A stretch of 64,000 nucleotides of DNA. Origin: Pusillimonas sp. DMV24BSW_D. GTDB lineage: Bacteria; Pseudomonadota; Gammaproteobacteria; Burkholderiales; Burkholderiaceae_B. A program made the position numbers and the translations under genes. The stretch lies in contig NZ_CP049990.1 in NCBI RefSeq assembly GCF_011388195.1, positions 2,418,001 to 2,482,000 on the forward strand, written 5' to 3'. Numbering within the stretch: the stretch's first letter is position 1; each line of letters starts with the position of its first letter. The notes beneath the pieces were generated by a model. That model saw only the letters and a list, made by a program, of their open reading frames with translations, was not told where the DNA came from and did not search any database. Shown here one piece after another: positions 44,646 through 53,966 of the stretch.

Positions 44646-47600
44646 TTAAAAACGATAGGTTAGCCGTGCATTCAGGTTCTGAGAACGATAGCCACCGCCC
44701 GCCTGCAGACCATATTCGGCGCTAAAGCTAAGATTATCTTCACGTGCAAACTCCACGCCCAGGCTTAAGCGGCCCAAAACAGAGGGTGTGTCTTGTTCAG
44801 ACGTAAACGTTCCGCTTGATATTAAGGCTTGATTAAAGCGATTTTGACTGCTGTGCTTGGCATCGGAATACATTCTCACGCCGACGCCGGCATATGCCCG
44901 CATCAACGTTTCCGGGCCCACATCGAAAGACGCTCCCGTTTCAAGGGTGGGGCTGAACACGATTTGTGTCTGCTTGGCCGAACCCACCTCTAACTGCAGC
45001 GGCCCTGAATCCGACTCGGTAAATGAAGGGCTGCGGCTGTGTAATACATCCACATCCACCAACGGTCGCAGATAATAATTGTTGAAACTCATGTTGTATG
45101 CCGCACGTAAACGGACGCCCAACAAGGTTGTGCGAGAGCGGCTGCTATAGGTGGCGTTCAAGCCCCGAGACGCGCCGCCCGACCCAAAATCAACTGTACG
45201 GTCATTGTGGAATCGGCCATGCGCTGCCATCACCGCACCGGAAAACGTCCAGTTCCCCACATCGCGAGACAAGGAAACCGTTGCATCGAACGTATTGCCC
45301 TTGCTGCTGAACCCCGTGGAGGTGAGCCGGTTGCGGTTCACGCCAAAGGCCGACCCTAGGGTCACCACGTTGTTAAGCGCGCGTTGTGCGCCCATACGCA
45401 CCCCGCCACCCTCGGAGCTGAATCCCAGGTTTTCAGATTGTTCAGTCTGACGCGTGTGATTACCCGTAGCTTCAGCCCACACACAACCCTGCGCACGGTG
45501 ACGTACCCCCATGCCGTCACGCGGGCATCGCAAGGCGTCATTGAAACCATCAAAAGAGGAAGCGACCATCTGCTGGGTTTGCGCCTGAAACTGCTGACCA
45601 CCCAACTGCTCCAGCGTTTCCTGATATTCCTCGCTTGATTCAACATGATGCAAATGGGCAAACAATGCCGCTTTGGCGATATCGGCTCTTTGCCAACCAC
45701 GGGCAAGATAATCAGCTAGGCTGGCGGCCGTGCCCGTTAAATTCAAATGCACGCCATTGAAATTGGCGGTCGGGCCTGCCGAGAGGCCCGTTTTGCTCGC
45801 CACGGGGACCCAGTCGTAAATCAGGGAGTCGGCAAAGCGACCGGTAAAGTTCAAATTCGTGGCATCAATAAATGAATACGACCCGGGCAACAGCGTGTTT
45901 GCATAAACCTGGACCTCTCCACCAAGATTGGCCGTGCCGTCGACGATGAGTTTGTCATGCTTGGCACCACTGGCCGCTGCATCAACCGTAAACACCAGCC
46001 GCCCACCTTCATATTGATGCATAGTGCCATAAAGAGTGGTGGTGGAAACAGACTGCTCGGTCCCCACCTGCAGGGTGCCGTAATTATGCAGACTGTTGTT
46101 CCCCACCCGGTAAATATTGCCCATTTCCAACGTGCCGGTATGCTTATTGGTGAACGTGCCTGGCGTGGAACCCATGTCGACACTACCCGTTATAACGCCG
46201 GAATTATTGATATTGGTTAAGCCATGATCCGTTTTAATCGCGTATCCGCTTGAGGTGTTGCCGGACAATACCCTGCCATTGACGTTAATCGTGTTTGCAA
46301 AGCCCGAATCTTTTACCGCACCGCCCATCACCATAACGCCCACGCCGTCCAGATGATTCCCGGTAATCGGGCTGTTCCCCGTATGTCCGCCGATGACATC
46401 GCCATCTACCTGCACAGTGATGCCTTTTTTATCATGATTGGCATATTGGCCGGAGCTCTGGGCCAATATGCCAATGCCACCGGTTGCATCAGTGAAAACA
46501 GACGCATTATTTTCAACTGTGATGGTAATGGCGCCACCATAACCATCACTGACTGAATTGTTTTTACCGTCGAACACCAATTTATCACCGTCGCTGCGCA
46601 ACCCACCCGCTGAACCCAGACTTTGAGCCACGATACCGTGCGCGTTGGCAACCGACGTCATGCCTGTACCCACATTAATATTGGACCCCGACCCGACCGT
46701 TATATTGATATCTCCACCGTGTTGCCCACTTTTGCGAGAGGAAGATATCCCGGTATTTTCAAATGTCACCTCACCCGCCAGGTCGGCCAACACACCACCG
46801 CCAGACCCAACCGACTGCGCCAATACACCCCAGGCGCCATGACCGCTCGTGTTAACGGTAACGTCGCGCAAATCAACCAGAATGTCACCGCCGGTACCGC
46901 CGTTGATCCCGCTAATGGTGGCACTCTCAATATGCTCGTTATGGGTGGTAATGTAACCGCCGCCACCTCCAATTGACTGGGCCATAAAGGCGGGGCTGCG
47001 GTTACCGCTAGTTGTATATGTACCTGCACCTGGAAGCAACGAGACGGAACCGCCATCACTCCAGGCGCCACCCTGAGGCGAAATATTCAACTTGTAGCGC
47101 TGTTGCCGATTCACAAACCGCTTCGGCACATCCGTAAATGGCGTGTCGGACGTCGCAGTCTCAGCATTCGTATGGCAAGCGCTGGTGGCTTGTGATGTAC
47201 TTAATCCGCTATTCGTACAACCCATGGTAGCCGTGCCCCCAGCGCCACCCACGGATTGGGCAAAAATGGCGGCGGCATCGTCACCAGCAGTGGTTATCCA
47301 AGCCCGTTGGGAAGCGGGCTTGGAAGGAGCGCCATAATAAATTTCGCCCCCCTTACCGGATGCTCCTGAACTACTCGGCGCTTTACCCAACGTAATCGCT
47401 GGCACATCGGCGCCTGCCAATTTTTCACCAAGGCCGAAAATCGAGCCTTCATGCCCTACGCCACCGCCACCGCCTACCGACTGCATAAAAACAGCATGCG
47501 ACGCATAGCCGGCCGTCGTAATAAAATTATCACGCTGATTGCTGCCAAAATTGCCGGTATGCACGGAAACCGCACCACCATCACCGGCAGCACCGCCACC

Positions 47601-50600
47601 ACCCCCTACATTGATACCCAGGGAAAAATCAGCACCGGTCAACGGGCTTAACTCCGCATCGGCGTCCAGAATGGCGTCGCCTGTAGCTTCACCTGCTTCA
47701 CCACCACCACCCCCTACTGATTGGGCAAAAATACCGTAGGAACGATGGCCTTGCGTAACGATTTGCGCACCTTTTTCCAGCGTCACCTCGACATCGCCGC
47801 CATTACCGCCGGCGCCCCCTGTGCCGCCTACAGCCAACGAAACGGAATACGATTTCGGGAACTCATGCTCCTTTTTCTCCCAATTCACAACACGGCTGGC
47901 AATCCACAAAATGGTGCCTTTCGCATCCATGATTTTATTGACATCGTCAATAATGGTTTCAGCCAAATCGGGCAGAATACTTTTTGCCGGGTCGGCATTA
48001 CCAGCCATACCGCCACCCCCGCCAATGCTTTGCGCCACAATCCCATGAGAACTGCCGCCTAAGGCAATAGGAGTGGTCAATGCCGTTTTGCCTGAATCAG
48101 TTTGATATTGCACCTGGTAACGTCCGCCCGTTGTGATTTTGCCGGAATGCGAAACCGATACATTGCCACCATGATGCCCGGATCCGCCATCACCGCCCAC
48201 AGAAACTTTCGTCGTAAGTTTGCCGCCAATGCCCTGGCTACCTGCATTTCCTGCCACACCACCACCGCCGCCCACGCTTTGCGCAACCAAAGCAGGCGCG
48301 CCCGAACCCAGGGTACTTAGAACGGCATCACTATGAGTGGTCGCCGTGATACTGCCGCCCGTAGCACCGCTGCCCCCATTGCCGCCGGCACTTAAATCCA
48401 GTTGGTAATTTTTTTCTTCCAACGGAATGGCCACCACGCTAGCCGCATTACCCACACCACCGGCACCGCCGCCGCCACCAATCGACTGCGCAAGAATCGC
48501 CAAAGCCCCATGACCGCGTGTGGCTTGGGTACCGGATAAACCCAGGACAATGGCGCCGCCTTTTCCACCCGCGCCACCGTCACCGCCTAAGCCCAACGTA
48601 GTATTCATGGTGAATTCATTGTTGGCCAGAATAGCCGCTGCACCTGCTGTGGCATCACCCCCGACGCCACCGCCACCCCCTACGCTTTGCAATACAAAGC
48701 CGTGGGAAAACGCACCGCGAGTGGTCATGTTGTTGGCAAGGTCAAAATTAATTTTGCCGCCATTGCCGCCCATGCCGCCGGTACCGCCAACCGCAATGCC
48801 CACGTTAATATTGGGCACTTCCGGAATCGACAACGTAGAAAAGGCATCGGCCGTAGAGGCGCCCCCAACACCACCGCCGCCGCCAATACTTTGCAGCAGC
48901 ATGCCAATGGCATCGTGCCCCGTTGTAATAACGTCGCCGAAAGACGAAGCCGCCGACGTGTCACTAACGCCTTTAATATCGCCGCCGTTACCGGCATGGC
49001 CGCCATCGCCCCCCACACCCAGGGCCACGTTTAAACCGACACCGCCATCGTAACTGTGCGCCGCGCCACCCTTGCCACCACCGGAGCCAATGGTGTGCGC
49101 CACCACCCCGTGGGCGTGCCGCCCGGACGTGATAATGGTGCTGGTTTGATCTGACCCAGATGCCTTCAGACCTCCAAACTCAAGCGCTCCCCCGTTACCT
49201 CCAATACCGCCTCGGCCACCAATCGATGTCGACACAGGGGTCCCCATTGAATAAGAACTGGAATGCCCTCCGTTTCCGCCCCCGCCACCAATCGATTGCA
49301 GCACGACGCCTTGGGCGTAAGAACCTTCAGTTTTAATAATGGCGCCGTTCTGCTGTGAAAAACTAACTGTACCAGCGTCACCCCCATGACCGCCGTGCCC
49401 CCCTACGGCCACAAACAGGCCTCTGGCATTTCCGCCGTTACCACCACCGCCCGCAATAGATTGCATTAACAAACCCGTTGCGCCGGCACCTTTTGCGGTA
49501 ATTTGGCCGCCATCGCCCTTATACGTTACCGCGCCGGCCGTACCACCCGCACCGCCGGAGTCACCAATAAACGACAACACGCCACCACTGGCACTGGCCC
49601 CATTGCCGGCGATCGACTGCGCCAGCACACCAATAGCGCCGCTGCCCAGTGCCGTAATACTGCCTTTGTTTTCTATAGTGACATTACCCACCTTGCCTGG
49701 ACTCGACATCGAGCTGGGGGCCGTACCTAAAAATGGCTGGCTGCTCCAACCCACCGCACTGTTAGCCAGAATGCCGATCGTCGTATCCGTTGCGGTTACG
49801 GTGTCTGTCGTGTTCCCAACTGACACGGAACTGCCGGCGTCGAGCGATACCAGCACATCTCGATAGCTGTTACCCGATATGCGAAAGCCTTTACCACTGC
49901 TGGGATTCTGGGCCGTACTGGTAGCAACAAGCCCAATTGTGTTGGTGCTGCCAAGGTTAACGTGTGCCGCTTCCAGCTTAAGGGTCACGTTGCTGCCGCC
50001 GCCCGACGGGGAAGCGTGCAGATCGCTAATGTCAGACTGCGTGGCCGCACCCACGCTGGCGGCAACCAGGCCAATTGAGTAAGGCTTACTTCCTTTAATC
50101 GTTCCTTGGAAGGTGACATCCACAATGCCGCCCTTGCCATTACTGCCGGCACCACTGATGTAATTATTAATCGTGCCTTTACCGCCTTGCGACAAGGCCA
50201 GCAGCCCCACCATGGGAGAATTTGCAGAGGCATTGACATTCAATGTTAAGTTGTCGGCAGAGTGAACAGACACATTGCCGCCAAAAGCGCCATGCAACGC
50301 CACGGTGCCCTCATTAGTAGCCTGCCCGCCTTTGGACATGACCGTCACCAAAGCGCCGCCTGCTTCCCAAGGAAGGCTGCTGCTTCCCTGCGCCAAATTG
50401 CCTGAACCAGTAATAGACGAAGTGCCATACGACTCATAGGAGACGGCTCCACCATCATACCCACTGCCCACGCCATCTGAATGGCTGCCATCGGCCCCTT
50501 GCGATCGGAAGTGATAAACGCTGGTTGGACCGTTATTACCCGTCGCATCGAACTTGCCGTCGTCAAGCGACGCTTCAACCCGGATACTTTGCACCTCGAT

Positions 50601-51008
50601 ATCAAGATTAGGCCCCACACCACCGGTCGTATGATGTGAGTTCTGAACGCCACTACCAATGATGGACACGTAGTGATGCTGAGGTTTGCCTGTTAAGCGC
50701 GCAATCGAAACGTCGTTATATAAATTTGACAGCGTTGCACTCATCGACAAAGGCGCTTTTGCCGGGTCGTTTTGAAAAGTCAACCACTGCTTTTGAAAAT
50801 CAGAGTTTTCATTCAGCGCCAACGTCGCAGAAAACCCTGAATTGACATCAATATTAGTATTCGGCGCAACAATTAAATTGTTAATCATCCACTGAAGCGA
50901 AGCGACAGACTCATCCGTTTCCACCTTGGCCGTCCCCGCCTGCACGCCGGCCGCATACGCAAACAAAGACATCAACACAACATTGGGCAACAACAACGGC
51001 TTTTTCAT
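44646..51008 (-). CDS. Giant glycine-rich autotransporter (type Va secretion), 2,120 residues
   Basis: A signal peptide (MKKPLLLPNVVLMSLFAYAAGVQA) is followed by a passenger of about 1,800 residues and a C-terminal autotransporter beta-barrel (about 1,840-2,120; it includes CVWAEATG, GGVRMGAQRAL and ends LNARLTYRF with terminal Phe). The passenger has about 16 copies of a motif of the form (A/G)-hydrophobic-x-x-QS(I/V)GGGGG, such as GVVLQSIGGGGG, GMLLQSIGGGGG, AILAQSIGGGGG and GIFAQSVGGGGG, at 60-110 residue spacing, each followed by a glycine-rich GGxGG turn. This predicts a long beta-helix on the cell surface. Adhesion or aggregation is likely but not shown. It lies downstream of a response regulator and kinase gene pair. 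Its translation start is in a hairpin (51011-51038). Confidence 0.92.
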   Translation of the reverse strand: MKKPLLLPNVVLMSLFAYAAGVQAGTAKVETDESVASLQWMINNLIVAPNTNIDVNSGFSATLALNENSDFQKQWLTFQNDPAKAPLSMSATLSNLYNDVSIARLTGKPQHHYVSIIGSGVQNSHHTTGGVGPNLDIEVQSIRVEASLDDGKFDATGNNGPTSVYHFRSQGADGSHSDGVGSGYDGGAVSYESYGTSSITGSGNLAQGSSSLPWEAGGALVTVMSKGGQATNEGTVALHGAFGGNVSVHSADNLTLNVNASANSPMVGLLALSQGGKGTINNYISGAGSNGKGGIVDVTFQGTIKGSKPYSIGLVAASVGAATQSDISDLHASPSGGGSNVTLKLEAAHVNLGSTNTIGLVATSTAQNPSSGKGFRISGNSYRDVLVSLDAGSSVSVGNTTDTVTATDTTIGILANSAVGWSSQPFLGTAPSSMSSPGKVGNVTIENKGSITALGSGAIGVLAQSIAGNGASASGGVLSFIGDSGGAGGTAGAVTYKGDGGQITAKGAGATGLLMQSIAGGGGNGGNARGLFVAVGGHGGHGGDAGTVSFSQQNGAIIKTEGSYAQGVVLQSIGGGGGNGGHSSSYSMGTPVSTSIGGRGGIGGNGGALEFGGLKASGSDQTSTIITSGRHAHGVVAHTIGSGGGKGGAAHSYDGGVGLNVALGVGGDGGHAGNGGDIKGVSDTSAASSFGDVITTGHDAIGMLLQSIGGGGGVGGASTADAFSTLSIPEVPNINVGIAVGGTGGMGGNGGKINFDLANNMTTRGAFSHGFVLQSVGGGGGVGGDATAGAAAILANNEFTMNTTLGLGGDGGAGGKGGAIVLGLSGTQATRGHGALAILAQSIGGGGGAGGVGNAASVVAIPLEEKNYQLDLSAGGNGGSGATGGSITATTHSDAVLSTLGSGAPALVAQSVGGGGGVAGNAGSQGIGGKLTTKVSVGGDGGSGHHGGNVSVSHSGKITTGGRYQVQYQTDSGKTALTTPIALGGSSHGIVAQSIGGGGGMAGNADPAKSILPDLAETIIDDVNKIMDAKGTILWIASRVVNWEKKEHEFPKSYSVSLAVGGTGGAGGNGGDVEVTLEKGAQIVTQGHRSYGIFAQSVGGGGGEAGEATGDAILDADAELSPLTGADFSLGINVGGGGGAAGDGGAVSVHTGNFGSNQRDNFITTAGYASHAVFMQSVGGGGGVGHEGSIFGLGEKLAGADVPAITLGKAPSSSGASGKGGEIYYGAPSKPASQRAWITTAGDDAAAIFAQSVGGAGGTATMGCTNSGLSTSQATSACHTNAETATSDTPFTDVPKRFVNRQQRYKLNISPQGGAWSDGGSVSLLPGAGTYTTSGNRSPAFMAQSIGGGGGYITTHNEHIESATISGINGGTGGDILVDLRDVTVNTSGHGAWGVLAQSVGSGGGVLADLAGEVTFENTGISSSRKSGQHGGDINITVGSGSNINVGTGMTSVANAHGIVAQSLGSAGGLRSDGDKLVFDGKNNSVSDGYGGAITITVENNASVFTDATGGIGILAQSSGQYANHDKKGITVQVDGDVIGGHTGNSPITGNHLDGVGVMVMGGAVKDSGFANTINVNGRVLSGNTSSGYAIKTDHGLTNINNSGVITGSVDMGSTPGTFTNKHTGTLEMGNIYRVGNNSLHNYGTLQVGTEQSVSTTTLYGTMHQYEGGRLVFTVDAAASGAKHDKLIVDGTANLGGEVQVYANTLLPGSYSFIDATNLNFTGRFADSLIYDWVPVASKTGLSAGPTANFNGVHLNLTGTAASLADYLARGWQRADIAKAALFAHLHHVESSEEYQETLEQLGGQQFQAQTQQMVASSFDGFNDALRCPRDGMGVRHRAQGCVWAEATGNHTRQTEQSENLGFSSEGGGVRMGAQRALNNVVTLGSAFGVNRNRLTSTGFSSKGNTFDATVSLSRDVGNWTFSGAVMAAHGRFHNDRTVDFGSGGASRGLNATYSSRSRTTLLGVRLRAAYNMSFNNYYLRPLVDVDVLHSRSPSFTESDSGPLQLEVGSAKQTQIVFSPTLETGASFDVGPETLMRAYAGVGVRMYSDAKHSSQNRFNQALISSGTFTSEQDTPSVLGRLSLGVEFAREDNLSFSAEYGLQAGGGYRSQNLNARLTYRF

Positions 51009-51010
51009 TC

Positions 51011-51038
51011 ACATTCCAGCAACGATTTGCTGGAATGT
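51011..51038 (-). promoter_or_regulatory. 12-bp perfect hairpin covering the autotransporter Shine-Dalgarno
   Basis: On the mRNA strand ACATTCCAGCAA-ATCG-TTGCTGGAATGT ends 2 nt before ATG 51008. The only SD-like bases, GGAA (5 nt from the ATG), are inside the 3' arm. No T-run follows, so it is not a standard terminator. Translation should be weak unless the hairpin is opened. Confidence 0.75.
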
Positions 51039-51063
51039 GCCACAGCATGCACTCTAACGTCAG

Positions 51064-51089
51064 TCTCAATTATCTCAATTGTCTCAACG
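51064..51089. repeat. Three 9-bp-period direct repeats before the autotransporter
   Basis: TCTCAA occurs at 51064, 51073 and 51082 (TCTCAATTA, TCTCAATTG, TCTCAACG). On the coding strand this is TTGAGA repeated every 9 nt, 56-81 bp before the ATG. A candidate response-regulator site or promoter element. Confidence 0.5.
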
Positions 51090-51113
51090 TGTGGTAACGA
51101 CGACAGCGCGCAA

Positions 51114-51809
51114 TTAATCCACCAGGAACACAATACCCTTGCCGAACACCACCCGAATCGGCAAAGGAAACTGCGCCTTGCGCGCCTTATTTCGCAAACG
51201 GCTTAACACTACGTCAATGCGGTGCGTGTCGGGCTCTTCATGAAAGCCGAAAAGATGTTCGTGCAAATACGTTTTATCGCACACTTCATTGGGATAGCGC
51301 ATCAACGTTTCCAACAAGCGCGTTTCTTGCTCTGTTAACCGTAAATTTTGTCCTTGAGGCGCCACCAAGAACGAATCACGCAACGCCCACGCTAATGTTT
51401 CACTATTGCCGGCGCCGCCAAGATCGCTCTCGTGCGTTAATCGTTGCCACAACCGCGCCAGCACAATCGCCAAATCGGCAAAGTTCACTGGTTTCACCAA
51501 ATAGGCATCGGCACCGAGCGCCAGTCCGCGTGCTCGATCGGCTTGAGCACCACGCGCACTCATCACCACCAAACCGTACGCCCCCAGTCCACGTAAATAC
51601 TCCAGCACACTAAAGCCGTCTTCTCCCGGTAAACCAATATCGACCAACACAATATCCACCGGGGCGGCATGCAGGTGCCTCCAAAATGCCTCTGCACTAG
51701 GCACGGCCCAAACCGAAAACCCCTTCGACTCCAGGAAAAAAACCAGTTCCTCCTGAAGCCCCACGTTATCCTCAATAATTGCAATCCGTGCCTGACGCCC
51801 TGCCTTCAC
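51114..51809 (-). CDS. OmpR/PhoB-type response regulator
   Basis: A 231-residue two-component regulator. The receiver domain (about 8-122) has the acidic pair EDN, the phospho-acceptor Asp in VDIVLVDIGLPGEDG, the Thr/Ser in VVMSARG and Lys in LVKPVN. The C-terminal winged helix (about 150-231) is of the Trans_reg_C type: RLTEQETRLLETLMRYPNEVCDKTYLHEHLFG and HRIDVVLSRLRNKARK. GTG start with GGGGAG upstream. The kinase gene lies 35 bp upstream and the autotransporter 105 bp downstream, in the same direction. Confidence 0.92.
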   Translation of the reverse strand: MKAGRQARIAIIEDNVGLQEELVFFLESKGFSVWAVPSAEAFWRHLHAAPVDIVLVDIGLPGEDGFSVLEYLRGLGAYGLVVMSARGAQADRARGLALGADAYLVKPVNFADLAIVLARLWQRLTHESDLGGAGNSETLAWALRDSFLVAPQGQNLRLTEQETRLLETLMRYPNEVCDKTYLHEHLFGFHEEPDTHRIDVVLSRLRNKARKAQFPLPIRVVFGKGIVFLVD

Positions 51810-51844
51810 CCACTCACTCCCCTTTAGGTTCTTGTCCGGCCTGC

Positions 51845-53812
51845 CTATTCACCGGGTATAAACAACTTAAAACAACTGCCTTCAACGGAACTGTGTGCCA
51901 GCACCAAATCACCGCCGTGTGCTCGCGCGATCTGGCGCGCAACATATAAGCCCAGGCCGGTGCCACCAGGGTCTTCCCCACCGCCCGCTTCGTCTTTCGA
52001 TGCATGACGCCGATAACGTTCGAAAATAATATCGGCATCAGCGGCGGCCACACCTTTACCCCGGTCGCGAACCGAAATGCAGACAACACCACCTTCAATA
52101 TCGGACGTACACATCGTCACATCGATATCCACCGGCCCTTGTTCACTGTATTTGACCGCATTGTCGAGCAAATTCGACAATGCGATACGCAACATCGCCT
52201 GGTCGGCAAAAACCGAAATATCAAAACGCAAATTATGTTGGCGTTCCTCACCATTCACCGACAAACGCCACCGATGCCGCTCAGACCGATCCACTACCTC
52301 GGTGGCGGATCGCACCATATCCAGCACATTCACTTTATCGCGCTGCAACGTTAGCCGGTCCGCGTTCAAACGCGAATCAGCCAAACAATTGTCGGTAAGC
52401 TGAACCAACCTATTCGTGGCCAGCCGCATATTGCGGTATCGACGCCGGCGCTGTACGTCGGAAATAGACTTCAATTGCAAATTCTCTAGCGCGCTTGAAA
52501 TAACCGCCAACGGATTGCGAAACTCGTGCGCGACCATGCCAATAAACTGGCGTTGGTGAAAGCTGGCTTCGCGCTCGATATCAAGCTCACGCGCCAACTG
52601 AACGCGACTTTGCGCTTCCCGTGACTCTCGTCGTACAAGCAAGGCCACCCAGGCAAGTATCGTGAACATATTAACCATAATCACGTACTGCCATATGCCA
52701 TACACCGTTTCATCGTACGGAATCCAACCGAATAACGACGCCAATGCCAGCAAACCGGAAATGACATACAGCATAGGCATTAAGCCCACCACCAACGTCA
52801 TCACACCGCTTTGTGCATCGCGCCAAATCGTCCAGGCACTGATAGCTAACACGACGGCAGTCACAATAAATACAACACCCTGAATATTGATGGCCAAAGC
52901 ATAAAAATCAAACGGAATACTAACTTGCAAAAAAAGATTCAAACCAATAATGAACCACATCAGCCGATTCAAGCGTGGATGATGCTTGCGCAAATCCAGC
53001 GCCTCGGTGGCCAGCCAAAGCAGGCTTGTATACGTTAGCAGGGTAAGAATACCGGTTAAATAGTGCTGAATCAGTGCAAAGTGCGGGCGCAGCATCCAAT
53101 CGACAAAACCCTGTATGCAGGCCACAAGCCAATAAGATAACGAGAACGCCAGCAGCGCCCACACCAATCGTCGACGCAAATAAATGGCTGCAATCAGCGC
53201 CAAAATACTTGAGAACGCCGCCAAACCGAAATAAAAGCCCCAGAATGCGGTACTTCGGGTTGAGGCTTGAACAAAAGCGCTGGGCGACCACAACGACGCC
53301 TGCAACAATACAGCGCTGGTACTTTGCACTCGCACCAGCACTTCATACCCAGCTTGATCGTCCAGCGCCGGTAAAACATAGACAGGAAAACGATAGTCAA
53401 TTTCCCCGCGGGCTTGGGGCCACCGATCCCCCGTTTGGCGAACCACCCAAGGGTGCGGATTTTCGACTACTTGTGGCCCAGCGCTGGGCCGATAAAACAA
53501 GGTGACGTCATCCAAAAAATTGGGCCGTAACTGTAACCAACGCGCCTCGCTACCTACCGGAGCGAAAAAACGGACCCACAATGCCGAACGTGTGTATCCC
53601 AAGGATAAAACGTGATTACTGGTTTTGATTTTCTCGTATGGCAATGCCAGGAACTCATCCACCGCAAGCGATCCGTCGACATCTTCATACCACTGAAATG
53701 CAATGCCTTGCCCCAAGGTGGTCTGCGCAACGGCGACCTGCCCCCATGCCGAGGCAAAGGCGAAACATGCCAAGATCAATAGGGTGTTGAGGACTTTGCC
53801 AATAAAACGCAT
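51845..53812 (-). CDS. Sensor histidine kinase with 7TMR-DISM sensor
   Basis: A 655-residue kinase. A signal peptide (LNTLLILACFAFASAWG) precedes a periplasmic 7TMR-DISMED2-like beta domain (about 40-180; NHVLSLGYTRSALWVRFFAPVGSEARWLQLRPNFLDDVTLFY), which often binds small molecules such as carbohydrates. Seven membrane helices follow (about 185-390). The cytoplasmic part has HisKA with the H-box GMVAHEFRNPLAVISSALENL, then the N box LSNLLDNAVKYSE, G1 VRDRGKGV and G2 GTGLGLYVARQIARAHGG. Its partner is the adjacent regulator. The likely target is the autotransporter, from location. Confidence 0.93.
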   Translation of the reverse strand: MRFIGKVLNTLLILACFAFASAWGQVAVAQTTLGQGIAFQWYEDVDGSLAVDEFLALPYEKIKTSNHVLSLGYTRSALWVRFFAPVGSEARWLQLRPNFLDDVTLFYRPSAGPQVVENPHPWVVRQTGDRWPQARGEIDYRFPVYVLPALDDQAGYEVLVRVQSTSAVLLQASLWSPSAFVQASTRSTAFWGFYFGLAAFSSILALIAAIYLRRRLVWALLAFSLSYWLVACIQGFVDWMLRPHFALIQHYLTGILTLLTYTSLLWLATEALDLRKHHPRLNRLMWFIIGLNLFLQVSIPFDFYALAINIQGVVFIVTAVVLAISAWTIWRDAQSGVMTLVVGLMPMLYVISGLLALASLFGWIPYDETVYGIWQYVIMVNMFTILAWVALLVRRESREAQSRVQLARELDIEREASFHQRQFIGMVAHEFRNPLAVISSALENLQLKSISDVQRRRRYRNMRLATNRLVQLTDNCLADSRLNADRLTLQRDKVNVLDMVRSATEVVDRSERHRWRLSVNGEERQHNLRFDISVFADQAMLRIALSNLLDNAVKYSEQGPVDIDVTMCTSDIEGGVVCISVRDRGKGVAAADADIIFERYRRHASKDEAGGGEDPGGTGLGLYVARQIARAHGGDLVLAHSSVEGSCFKLFIPGE

Positions 53813-53966
53813 GGCGCACTATACCGCGTACCCGTCACGCATACACGAAATACAGGGGAAACCCTTGTGCCCAACCTGGGGCGGTAGTGCTATCCTGCAC
53901 AGCAACAAATCAACCTGAAGACCGTGCACCAAAGCGCGGCATCTCCGCGCATAACTCAACGTTCCG

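Noticed and set aside
46900-49500. Recurrent near-identical GC-rich blocks that look like a DNA repeat array
   Set aside because: They encode the QSIGGGGG motifs in frame; spacing and sequence vary, and there are no CRISPR-like exact repeats or unique spacers.
44857-50082. Many plus-strand ORFs rich in Ala, Pro, His and Arg opposite the autotransporter
   Set aside because: The low-complexity proline/alanine content mirrors the GGC/GGT repeats of the glycine-rich passenger read in reverse.
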